A DNA stretch of 64,000 nt. Origin: Flavobacteriales bacterium (GTDB lineage: Bacteria > Bacteroidota > Bacteroidia > Flavobacteriales_C > GCA-002722245). The stretch is taken from contig PBEC01000008.1 in the NCBI GenBank assembly GCA_002717515.1, positions 62,001 through 126,000 of the forward strand. The letters are read 5' to 3'. The first letter of the stretch is position 1. Each line of letters starts with the position of its first letter. Positions 44,499 to 52,980 of this stretch are shown in pieces. The notes under the pieces are model-generated. The model was given only the letters and a program-made list of their open reading frames with translations, was not told the origin of the DNA and made no database searches. A program made the position numbers and the translations under genes.

Positions 44499-45509
44499 AT
44501 GAAATTATTCAGCATCATATTTTTTGGACTCTTTATCCTTTTTTCAAACAATTCACATGCTCAACGTGTAAACAGCAGATACATTAAAAGATTTCCATAT
44601 TCTATTACTGTAAAAAGTTTTATAGGTACAAAACCAAACGAATTCAAACTCGAAGACAACTTAACTTCGGGAACATTAAACTATAAGGTGGCTGCTGCCC
44701 CACGACTTGGTGCGGGAATTTCATACAAATGGTTTTCGGTCTCTTCCTCATTGTTTAAATTGAGTGAGCCCAATGAAAACCAGAAGGGAATCACCAACCA
44801 ATTTGACTTGCAATGGAATTTCTACTTAAGATTTTTTAGCATTGATTTAAGAATGCAACGCCATGAAGGTTACTATTTAGAAAATTCAAAAACTATTAAA
44901 AATTGGGATGAAATTAAAAACGGTCTCTACCAAAGATCTGACCTAATAACATCATCCTTAGGTGGTAATATTCGATATAACCTCAATTACAAAAAGTATT
45001 CTCCAAGAGCTATATTTTCTCAAACTGAACGTCAACTAAAAAGTGCAGGTTCTCTAAGCTATGGATTTCGATGGAACATTTTAAATATGGAAAGTGACTC
45101 AAGTATAATTCCTGCTAATTTAAATTCTACTTTTGTGGAATTTAACTTAGATCGTCTGTATTTTTCAGATTTTGGATATGGATTTGGTTACGGTTACACA
45201 TTTGTAAGAGATCAATGGTTTTTTAATATCGGATTCATGGGATTTATAGTTCATCAGAATGTGAAATTTATTGAAAACGGTACTCTACAAAAACAAATAA
45301 GCTTACAAGTCAATTTCCAATCAAGAACAGCATTAGGCTATTCAAACGATAAAATTTACATAGGTTTTAACGCAGTCTCAGATCAAATGTATTCAAATTG
45401 GAAAAATACAAAAAACATAATTTATTCATTTTCAAAAATTAGAGTCATTTTTGCCAAACGTATCCATACAAGACCAATTAAAGTAGAAAAAGAAGAAATC
45501 TGGAATTAA
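44499..45509 (+). CDS. Outer-membrane protein, possibly DUF4421-like
   Basis: 336 residues with a signal peptide (cleavage near SNNSHAQ). The mature part is full of alternating hydrophobic/aromatic strands (GFRWNI, FGYGFGYGYTFV, QWFFNIGFMGF), with a Lys/Arg-rich C-terminal tail ending VEKEEIWN. This looks like an outer-membrane barrel of the Bacteroidota DUF4421 type, from memory and with moderate certainty. The 7-bp gap to the thioesterase gene suggests co-transcription. It probably has structural or transport function at the outer membrane, but no ligand can be proposed. Confidence 0.65.
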   Translation: MKLFSIIFFGLFILFSNNSHAQRVNSRYIKRFPYSITVKSFIGTKPNEFKLEDNLTSGTLNYKVAAAPRLGAGISYKWFSVSSSLFKLSEPNENQKGITNQFDLQWNFYLRFFSIDLRMQRHEGYYLENSKTIKNWDEIKNGLYQRSDLITSSLGGNIRYNLNYKKYSPRAIFSQTERQLKSAGSLSYGFRWNILNMESDSSIIPANLNSTFVEFNLDRLYFSDFGYGFGYGYTFVRDQWFFNIGFMGFIVHQNVKFIENGTLQKQISLQVNFQSRTALGYSNDKIYIGFNAVSDQMYSNWKNTKNIIYSFSKIRVIFAKRIHTRPIKVEKEEIWN

Positions 45510-45516
45510 AAAAATT

Positions 45517-46059
45517 ATGGCCTATAAAAAAATATGTGATTCTGAAGTTGTATTAACTGAATTAATGATACCCTCATATGCAAACTTTGGAGGTAAAGTT
45601 CATGGAGGTGTTATATTGTCCCTAATGGATAAAGTTGCATATGTTTGCGCAACAAAACATGCTCAAAATTATTGCGTAACTGCATCTGTAAGTGCTGTTG
45701 ACTTTCTTGCACCCGTAGATGTTGGTGACCTTGTTTCTCTTAAAGCCAGAGTAAATTATGTTGGTAATTCAAGTATGATTGTTGGTATTCGTGTTGAAGC
45801 TGAAAATTTTCAAAAAGGGATCGTCAAACACACCAATTCATCCTATTTCACATTTGTTGCCATTGATAAAGAGGGAAAACCCGTAAAGGTTCCAGGACTT
45901 GAATTGTTAACGGATACTGAAATAAGAAGATTTGCATTTGGAAAATTAAGAAAAGAGCAAAAATCAACCAATAACAAAGAATTTGATGAATTAAAATCAA
46001 GTATTAATTTAAATACTGTACATCAAAAATGGAAAAATGAAAACTGCAAAGTAGTCTGA
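45517..46059 (+). CDS. Acyl-CoA thioesterase (hotdog fold)
   Basis: 180 residues. Hydrolyses acyl-CoA in the cytosol. Hotdog-fold motifs are present: PSYANFGGKVHGGVILSLMDK (catalytic Asn/Gly/His turn, with the central helix), then TASVSAVDFLAPVDVGDLV and IVGIRVEAEN strands. The YciA/ACOT-type single hotdog domain spans about residues 8-130; the remaining 50 residues form a charged helical tail (EIRRFAFGKLRKEQKS). The substrate chain length is unknown. It follows the outer-membrane protein gene by 7 bp on the same strand. Confidence 0.9.
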   Translation: MAYKKICDSEVVLTELMIPSYANFGGKVHGGVILSLMDKVAYVCATKHAQNYCVTASVSAVDFLAPVDVGDLVSLKARVNYVGNSSMIVGIRVEAENFQKGIVKHTNSSYFTFVAIDKEGKPVKVPGLELLTDTEIRRFAFGKLRKEQKSTNNKEFDELKSSINLNTVHQKWKNENCKVV

Positions 46060-46082
46060 AAACAAGGTCAAAAGAAAAAGTG

Positions 46083-46265
46083 TTATTTTTTAAATTTTCT
46101 GTACAAGTAAATCCCCAAAACGATAAGACCAACTATAACAATTACGTTAAGCGCAACACCCAAAATGAAACCAAGAACGTTAAGGAGTATAAGGATTACT
46201 CGGAACAAAAAAATACCTAAAGCAATAGCTATGGCAAGAATTATAATTTTTTTCACATTTTCCAT
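46083..46265 (-). CDS. Small membrane protein
   Basis: A 60-aa protein from the ATG at 46263-46265: MENVKKIIILAI then two hydrophobic segments (about 6-24 and 28-54) separated by a short FRVILILLNVLG stretch and ending in YRKFKK. The frame is open much further upstream (to 46574), but that part lies opposite the start of rluF and has the typical Ser/Thr/Pro-rich composition of an antisense shadow, so I place the start here. It is divergent from rluF by 37 bp. The function is unknown; the size and charged C-terminus are like many small envelope proteins. Confidence 0.7.
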   Translation of the reverse strand: MENVKKIIILAIAIALGIFLFRVILILLNVLGFILGVALNVIVIVGLIVLGIYLYRKFKK

Positions 46266-46302
46266 GAATTTCAAAATTAAATAAAAAGTTAACTTTGAAC
46301 GA

Positions 46303-47025
46303 ATGGGAACCAGAATAAATAAATATTTAAGTGAAGTTGGGTATTGTTCTCGAAGAGTTGCTGACAAATTAATAGAAGAAGGAAAGGTTACCATCAATGG
46401 AAAAATCCCAGAGATGGGAACAAAAGTCGAAGAAGGTGATCGTGTAGAAGTTGAAGGGAATATTTTAAAAAAACCTTTAAAACAAAAGTTCACATATCTA
46501 GCCTTTAATAAACCGGTTGGTATTGTTTGCACAACAGACACAAAGGTTGAACCTGATAACATCATTGATTTCATTAACTATCCAAAAAGAATTTTTCCAA
46601 TCGGAAGACTCGATAAACCCAGTGAAGGATTAATTTTCCTTACAGATGACGGTGATATCGTAAATAAAATTTTACGTGCAAGAAACAATCATGAAAAAGA
46701 GTATATCGTTACTGTAAATCGTTCAATAGATAAAAAATTCATTCAAAAAATGAGTAACGGCGTTCCGATATTGAATACTGTAACAAGAAAATGCTTTGTA
46801 AAAAAAATTGGTCCACAAAAATTTAAAATTATTTTAACTCAAGGTTTGAATCGGCAAATTAGAAGAATGTGTGAATACTTGGGCTACCGGGTAAAGTCTC
46901 TAAAGAGAGTTCGTATCATGAACATCAAATTAGACATTCCTGTTGGAAAATTTCGAGAGTTTAGTATTGAGGAACTGGCCGAATTAAATCGACTTATTGA
47001 AGACTCTTCAAAAACTAATAATTAA
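46303..47025 (+). CDS. rluF: 23S rRNA pseudouridine(2604) synthase RluF-type
   Basis: 240 residues. An S4 RNA-binding domain (about 4-50: RINKYLSEVGYCSRRVADKLIEEGKV) is followed by the RsuA-family catalytic domain. The active-site motif is IGRLDKPSEGLIFLT (catalytic Asp), followed by NKILRARNNHEKEYIVTV and QGLNRQIRRMCEYLGYRVKSLKRVRIMN, which match RluF rather than RluB or RsuA. Expected to isomerise U2604 in 23S rRNA. Its 3' end overlaps the convergent histidine kinase gene by 4 bp. Confidence 0.92.
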   Translation: MGTRINKYLSEVGYCSRRVADKLIEEGKVTINGKIPEMGTKVEEGDRVEVEGNILKKPLKQKFTYLAFNKPVGIVCTTDTKVEPDNIIDFINYPKRIFPIGRLDKPSEGLIFLTDDGDIVNKILRARNNHEKEYIVTVNRSIDKKFIQKMSNGVPILNTVTRKCFVKKIGPQKFKIILTQGLNRQIRRMCEYLGYRVKSLKRVRIMNIKLDIPVGKFREFSIEELAELNRLIEDSSKTNN

Positions 47026-49508
47026 ATCAATATACCTTCTTTCTTTCCTCTTTCATTGACCATTCGAATAGATTGCTGAATCAATAAAATATAATCCGAA
47101 ATTTGAACTTTAAACCTTTCTTCTTTCTCTACGCATAAACAAGCCTCCTCAAGACCTCTGGAGTAATTCACCAATAATTCACACCCAATTAAATTGAATG
47201 AGGCAATCATATTGTGAATAATAAGTCCTATTCCTTTGTAGGATTTAGAATCCATTAATTTTTCAACCTCCGCTATTTGGTCGACAGTTTGTTTTGAGTA
47301 AAGTTGAATAATTTCTTTTTTGAATTGTATCTCTCCCTGTCCAAACTCATCCAATCTTGTAAAGTCTATTTTCATAGGCTTTAGCTCATCAAAACTCATT
47401 AAAAAGTCAATTGGCAAAAGTTGTACACTTCCCGGTTTTCCTATTCTGTCGCTTATTGAATTAAGTATTTTATTTGTTTCATCAAGAATAAAAGCAAATA
47501 CTTTTTTAATGTCCTGTATTTGTTTTTCTTCTGTACTCCAACACTCTAATTCTTTCAACTCTTTTTTGATGTCTTCTCGACCAAGCATCAAAAAAGAAGA
47601 TTGAAGCCTATGCGCATATCTTGCTGTTTCTTTTTGATTTTCAAAATTTAAACTTAAACTCATTTTGTTGAGTAACTCGGGAACTTCTTGTATAAAAACA
47701 GTTAGAATATCATCAATAAAAGAATCATCTCCTGCACTTAATTCCTTTATGTAATTTAAATTACAATGCTCTAATTTCCAATCCGACTCATTTTCCCGGA
47801 GTTGAATTTTATCTGTGTTAAATTCTTTCGTTTTTAAATTTAAAAACTCCGCTAGTTTTTTCTTCAAATCATTTTCCTCAAAAGGTTTCGTTAAGAACCC
47901 ATTCATTCCAGCATTCTTACACAAAAGTTCTTCCTCTTTATTTGAGTGAGCGGTTATGGCAATAATAGGAGTTGATATACCCTTTTTCCTTATTTCTTGA
48001 GCAGCTTCCAAACCACCCATTTCCGGCATTTCAATATCGCTAAGAATTACATCATAACTGTTTTTTTCCAATTGCTTTACAAGTTCGATTCCATTGTTTA
48101 CAATCTTATAATTCAAATCCCATTTTTTAAATAAACTTTTTGCTAAAAGCCTGTTCATTGGATAATCTTCAGCCATAATAATCTTGGCTGATTTCAAGCT
48201 TACACCATATATCTCATTGGTTATTTCTTCTTTCTTTTGATCCTTTTTTAAAGAAACCCCGTAGTCAATTTCTAAAAAAAATGAACTTCCTTTATTTTTA
48301 CTGGATTCAACCCAAATTTTACCCTTCTGAAGTCTCACAAGCTGCTTAACAATAGCCAACCCTAAACCTGTACCTCCATACAATCGAGTCGTATTGTCGG
48401 ATTCTTGAATAAATTCTTGAAATATTTTCTCTAAATTTTTTCCAGCAATTCCGATTCCTGTATCTCGAACTCGAAATTGAACTTTCAACTTCTTACTGGA
48501 CTTTTTTACTAATTTTGCAGACAAAGAAATTTCTCCTTGCTCAGTAAACTTTTCAGAATTGCTTAGTAAATTCAACAAAATTTGATTCAACCGAGTAGGA
48601 TCACCTGTCAAGTACTGAGGTATTTTTGGATCAATACTGTATTTAAACTTTATACCACCACTTTCAATCTTGTGCTGAAAAATTGATTTTAAACCAAGCA
48701 TTAACTTTTTAAAATCAAATCGAATATTTTCAACAGTAAGATTTCCACTTTCAATTTTAGAAATATCTAAAATATCGTTTATAATTACCAAAAGATTATC
48801 CGCAGAAAGCTTAATAGCATGAGCAAATTCTAACTTACTACCTTTTAATCCTTTTTCAATCATTAAATTAGACAAGCCAATTATTGCACTCATGGAAGTC
48901 CGAATTTCGTGACTGATTTTAGCTAAGAATTGTTGTCGAACCATCATGTTATTTTCTGCCTTATTCTTGGCATCAACCAGTTTCTTAATCGCTTCCTTGC
49001 TTTCAGTTATATCTCTTAAAATAATATAAAAACCAATAGGTGATTTTTTGGACGAGTAAAAAGGTATAATTTTACACGTAGCTGGAAAAACTCTATTTTC
49101 GGTTTGAATTGTCAACTCTCCTATCCATCCGTTTTTTTGAATTAGCCTCGGGATAATTTTGTCCTTAAAAATCTTCTTCTCCTTGATAAAATCAATAAAA
49201 TTATTGTTTGAAACAGGGGCTGAAATTGTAAGTAAATTAACGGCAGTTTGATTTAAAAAATCCAACTGAAAAGAATCATTGCAAATTCCAACAAACTCAC
49301 CGGATGAATGAATTAAAAACTCCTTTTGCGTAAGCCTCTCTTTAATACGAGATAACTTTTCATCAAAGTATATTTCCTTTGAAATAAAAGCTTTATCCGT
49401 CAAAGTTGAGAAAACTTCGTCAACCCCTTTTTGTAAGGAAAACAGCTCTTTTTGTAACTTTCTATTTTCAGCTTGTAGTGCCTCAATTGACTTTTCTTCG
49501 CTTCTCAT
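47022..49508 (-). CDS. Soluble hybrid histidine kinase with two C-terminal HPt domains
   Basis: 828 residues, no membrane segment. Order: coiled coil (1-60), PAS domain (about 60-170), HisKA with phospho-His200 in LAKISHEIRTS, HATPase with DTGIGI and GGTGLGLAI (about 349-386), receiver domain with phospho-Asp491 in ILSDIEMPEMGG, then two HPt-like regions with His633 (YAHRLQSSFLMLG) and His765 (IIHNMIASFNLIG). Each His lies ten residues before a Gly as in the HPt signature, although the usual Lys-Gly of HxxKG is not there. The input signal and output partner are unknown; no response regulator gene is adjacent. Confidence 0.9.
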   Translation of the reverse strand: MRSEEKSIEALQAENRKLQKELFSLQKGVDEVFSTLTDKAFISKEIYFDEKLSRIKERLTQKEFLIHSSGEFVGICNDSFQLDFLNQTAVNLLTISAPVSNNNFIDFIKEKKIFKDKIIPRLIQKNGWIGELTIQTENRVFPATCKIIPFYSSKKSPIGFYIILRDITESKEAIKKLVDAKNKAENNMMVRQQFLAKISHEIRTSMSAIIGLSNLMIEKGLKGSKLEFAHAIKLSADNLLVIINDILDISKIESGNLTVENIRFDFKKLMLGLKSIFQHKIESGGIKFKYSIDPKIPQYLTGDPTRLNQILLNLLSNSEKFTEQGEISLSAKLVKKSSKKLKVQFRVRDTGIGIAGKNLEKIFQEFIQESDNTTRLYGGTGLGLAIVKQLVRLQKGKIWVESSKNKGSSFFLEIDYGVSLKKDQKKEEITNEIYGVSLKSAKIIMAEDYPMNRLLAKSLFKKWDLNYKIVNNGIELVKQLEKNSYDVILSDIEMPEMGGLEAAQEIRKKGISTPIIAITAHSNKEEELLCKNAGMNGFLTKPFEENDLKKKLAEFLNLKTKEFNTDKIQLRENESDWKLEHCNLNYIKELSAGDDSFIDDILTVFIQEVPELLNKMSLSLNFENQKETARYAHRLQSSFLMLGREDIKKELKELECWSTEEKQIQDIKKVFAFILDETNKILNSISDRIGKPGSVQLLPIDFLMSFDELKPMKIDFTRLDEFGQGEIQFKKEIIQLYSKQTVDQIAEVEKLMDSKSYKGIGLIIHNMIASFNLIGCELLVNYSRGLEEACLCVEKEERFKVQISDYILLIQQSIRMVNERGKKEGILI

Positions 49509-49694
49509 TGTGTTCTAAAAAAACATATCTGCATACTACGAAAAAGAACATTTTTTTGTTTCGATTCGAATGTTCATCGGTTAAAATTCGTCGGTTATCG
49601 AATTAACTGCACAATTAACAATTACTGACGTTATTTAAAGGGCAAGGTAGTTACTCATAGTTCCATTTTTGTTTAAATACAAAACAAAAGCTGT

Positions 49695-49723
49695 AAAATC
49701 CTCATCTCAACAGTGGGGATTTT
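49695..49723 (-). terminator. Probable terminator after the DUF4249 lipoprotein gene
   Basis: A 7-bp inverted repeat (aaaatcc / ggatttt) with a 15-nt loop lies about 25 bp beyond the stop codon at 49748 on the minus strand; the minus-strand side ends in a T run. Weaker than the other terminators in the window. Confidence 0.55.
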
Positions 49724-49747
49724 TCTTTTACCCAACAAAAAACATGA

Positions 49748-50620
49748 CTACTCCAAAAGTTCCCTCAAATCAAAAAAACGTATTGAAGGATAATGTGTGT
49801 TAAAATACCCTAAACCATTATTAACATTAGAGGGATAGTTTACAGGTTCGTTTGTTATCTCAGAGAGAATATTTCCAGAACGTTCACGACTTTCTAAAAA
49901 ATTATAATAGCCTTCGCTAATATTGGATAATAAAACCAAAAGACTATCCTTTGTTGTCACGGATTCTAAATTAAATGATCGCTCAAAGACTTCTCCATCT
50001 TTGTTCTTGTCTTCAATCAATTCCTGGTATTCAATATTATTAGACCCATTATCAAAAAAAGAATTTACATCCAAACCTCCTTTATTTGTATTTCTGGAAT
50101 AAACACTTAAAACATAGAAGTTGGTCTCATTAACCAAATCTTTAAACGATAAATCAATATCCACACTGGTGTCTCCTTCCTCAACATGTAAGGATGGGAT
50201 AACAGTATCCAACGGAACATTTTTTTGCATAATTGAAGTCGCCGTTGCTGTTTCATTCAAGTCGTAATCAACTACTTTTAAATGATATACACCGCCTGGA
50301 TTTTCCAATTCATTTACACTTGCAAAGAGTCCTGGAGAAATCATATAGAGAGTATCAATTCCCGATACAGATTCAACAGTAACTAAAGCAGAATCTATTA
50401 ATAAATCAGCAAACATAGCACTGTCGCCTTCTCCTTCATATCCCGCATTAGATAACACCGTAAATGAGCGAGTTAAGCCAACCATCATAATATAATCAGG
50501 CACAACTTGAGAAGCAACCACAATTTCAGGTTCATATTCGTTCAGCTCAACTTCAATTGGCTCAGGCCTACACGAAATGAGAGAAACAATAAAAAAAAGT
50601 ATTGGTATAATCTTATTCAT
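49748..50620 (-). CDS. DUF4249 lipoprotein
   Basis: 290 residues with a lipoprotein signal (SLISC, Cys17). The following segment PEPIEVELNEYEPEIVVASQVVPD and the LTRSFTV motif are the N-terminal signature of the Bacteroidota DUF4249 family. Members are beta-rich outer-membrane lipoproteins encoded next to TonB receptors; here the start overlaps the stop of the upstream TonB receptor gene by 1 bp. I infer that they form one outer-membrane uptake unit, with this protein as the surface lid or partner. The ligand is unknown. Confidence 0.85.
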   Translation of the reverse strand: MNKIIPILFFIVSLISCRPEPIEVELNEYEPEIVVASQVVPDYIMMVGLTRSFTVLSNAGYEGEGDSAMFADLLIDSALVTVESVSGIDTLYMISPGLFASVNELENPGGVYHLKVVDYDLNETATATSIMQKNVPLDTVIPSLHVEEGDTSVDIDLSFKDLVNETNFYVLSVYSRNTNKGGLDVNSFFDNGSNNIEYQELIEDKNKDGEVFERSFNLESVTTKDSLLVLLSNISEGYYNFLESRERSGNILSEITNEPVNYPSNVNNGLGYFNTHYPSIRFFDLRELLE

Positions 50621-52899
50621 TAAAACTCAAAATTATAAGCAATTGATGGAATAAACCCAAACAATCCCGGTTGAACATATTTAAAACCTCCATTTTCACT
50701 CGTTTCCAATTCAATTCTCCAAGGAGTTGCCCTATTGTAAACATTATAGGCTCCAAAATGCCACTCTCCTTTAAACTTTTTTGTTTCCTTACTTTGCCAA
50801 ACAAAATTAACATCCAAACGATGTGAGGGCGACATACTTACAGAATTTCTACTTGGATACACAGGAATCCAATCAATACCTGTCAAGGAAGCATTTGGCA
50901 TTGCATACAAACCAGTTTGAGGGGTAAATCTTGAGCCGCTTGAATATACCCAGACTGAACTGAAATGCCAGTTTTTACTCATCTTAAAATTTTGGACTAC
51001 TGAAAAACTGTGTCTTCGATCGTATCGAGCCCAATAGGAATTACCACCGTTTAATTCATCAAAAAAACGACGACTCCAACTTAAAGTATAACCAATCCAT
51101 CCGTTCCATCTCCCTTCATCTCTTTTTACTAAAAACTCTAAACCATAGCTTTCTCCATTTCCCTGCAGTAATTCAGTTTCAAATTCTGCATTAAATAGAA
51201 GATTAGCCCCTTCCTTATATTCTGTCAAGTTTTGCATAAGTTTATAATAAGACTCAAAAGACAAATGAGTTTTAATCTTTCTTAAAAAATATGAATAACC
51301 TGCTGCGAACTGATGAGAAGTTTGAGGCTTCACTAAACTTGTTACAGGATACCACAAATCAGTAGGTAACGCTACAGTGCTCGATGAAACAAGATGCATA
51401 TACTGACGCATCAATGAATAACTAAACTTTAAGTTACTGTTGGAATCTATTTTGTATTTAGTAGAAAAACGAGGCTCTAATCCAGCATAATTTTTGTCCT
51501 TAACATTTGCAGTAGATAACCTAATTCCCGAACGAAATTCCCACTTTGAGGAATCAGGACGAAAAATATGCTGTAAATAAACACCCGATTCTAAAGCCCC
51601 TAATATATCCCCCTTGTTACTCTCTACATATTCTCTCAATTCTCCTTGAGAATTAACAATATTAGGCCTAAACTCATGAAATATGGACATTGCACCATAT
51701 TTAAAAGTATGATTTTGATTTTTATGAAATTCCCAATCAGCCTTTCCACCGTAATCATTAATAGCTGATAAAATATATAATGAATACTCTTCACCAAACT
51801 GAGTATTAATATTGTAATCAAAATTGGTATAAATGAGTGAATAATTAGCAAATAATCGATCACTAATCAATTGGTTCCAGCGCACAGATCCTGTAATGTT
51901 TCCAAGTGTAAATCCGAAATTAAATCTTGAATTTTCTTTTACATCACTTTGATTATAACTTAAAAGGTCGTTACCCAAATAAGAACTTACATACAAGTGA
52001 TTTTTTTTATTGATTTTATAATTCAACTTCGCGTTTAAATCATAAAAATAGTAGGGTAAAAAACTTCCAATCCATTTAAAAATCTGATCAATGTAAGTTC
52101 TCCTTCCAGCAATCATAAAAGAACCCTTATTTTTAATTATTGGTCCTTCCAACATCAATCTCGAACTCAATAAACCCAGTCCTCCTCTTCCATGAAATTC
52201 ATTTACATTACCATCGTTCATTCGAATATCAAGAATACTTGAGAGCCTTCCGCCGTATTTGGAAGGAAAAGCTCCTTTATAAAGTGTAATGTCTTTTATC
52301 GCATCTTGATTGAACACTGAAAAAAAACCAAATAAATGACCAATATTATATACGGGAGCTTCATCCAATAAAACGAGGTTTTGATCTACATCTCCTCCAC
52401 GAACATAAAGTCCGGTCCCACCCTCTCCGCCTTTCTGGACACCTGGCATAAGTTGAATTACTTTTATAACATCCGACTCTCCTCCTATCGAAGGAATATA
52501 CTTTATGTCCTTTATTGGAATTTTCACAGCGCTCATCTGAGTACTTTTATGAATTTCCTCTTGTGGGGATCGAGAAACATTAATTGTTACCGTTTTAACT
52601 TCCGTTGAAGCCTTATTTAAAGTAAAATTAAGCTCATCAATATTTCCTTTATGTACAACAAATGTTTTAGGCACATACCCGAGATAACTCAAAGTAATTT
52701 TCGCAGTATCCATAGGAACCGTTAATGAAAAAAAACCATATTCATTCGTAACAGTTCCGATACCTGACTCTTCATTGTATACAGATGCAAACAGTAATTT
52801 CTCACCCGACTTACTATCCGTAACTACACCGCTGATTGTCAACTGAGCAAACAATGAAAAATGAAAAAAACACAATATGACCGGAATAAAATTTTTCAA
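50620..52899 (-). CDS. TonB-dependent receptor partnered with DUF4249 lipoprotein
   Basis: 759 residues. Signal peptide, then a carboxypeptidase-like regulatory domain (about 20-100; ISGVVTDSKSGEKLLFASVYN), a plug domain (about 130-240: GVQKGGEGGTGLYVRGGDVDQNLVLLDEAPVYN) and a barrel ending in PSIAYNFEF. The plug's GGDxxxNLVLLDE motif is typical of this subfamily. It is coupled to the DUF4249 gene. No riboswitch or regulator is visible upstream (52900-52980). The substrate class, such as a peptide, siderophore or glycan, cannot be judged. Confidence 0.88.
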   Translation of the reverse strand: MKNFIPVILCFFHFSLFAQLTISGVVTDSKSGEKLLFASVYNEESGIGTVTNEYGFFSLTVPMDTAKITLSYLGYVPKTFVVHKGNIDELNFTLNKASTEVKTVTINVSRSPQEEIHKSTQMSAVKIPIKDIKYIPSIGGESDVIKVIQLMPGVQKGGEGGTGLYVRGGDVDQNLVLLDEAPVYNIGHLFGFFSVFNQDAIKDITLYKGAFPSKYGGRLSSILDIRMNDGNVNEFHGRGGLGLLSSRLMLEGPIIKNKGSFMIAGRRTYIDQIFKWIGSFLPYYFYDLNAKLNYKINKKNHLYVSSYLGNDLLSYNQSDVKENSRFNFGFTLGNITGSVRWNQLISDRLFANYSLIYTNFDYNINTQFGEEYSLYILSAINDYGGKADWEFHKNQNHTFKYGAMSIFHEFRPNIVNSQGELREYVESNKGDILGALESGVYLQHIFRPDSSKWEFRSGIRLSTANVKDKNYAGLEPRFSTKYKIDSNSNLKFSYSLMRQYMHLVSSSTVALPTDLWYPVTSLVKPQTSHQFAAGYSYFLRKIKTHLSFESYYKLMQNLTEYKEGANLLFNAEFETELLQGNGESYGLEFLVKRDEGRWNGWIGYTLSWSRRFFDELNGGNSYWARYDRRHSFSVVQNFKMSKNWHFSSVWVYSSGSRFTPQTGLYAMPNASLTGIDWIPVYPSRNSVSMSPSHRLDVNFVWQSKETKKFKGEWHFGAYNVYNRATPWRIELETSENGGFKYVQPGLFGFIPSIAYNFEF

Positions 52900-52980
52900 A
52901 ACATTTGTTCATTGTAAATTACCAATATAATTTAAATTGGCTAACCAATTGTTTAAGTACTTTTAAATTTGATTTAAGCT

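Noticed and set aside
46266..46574. N-terminal 100 codons of the small membrane gene frame
   Set aside because: Antisense to rluF and Ser/Thr/Pro-rich, a typical shadow.
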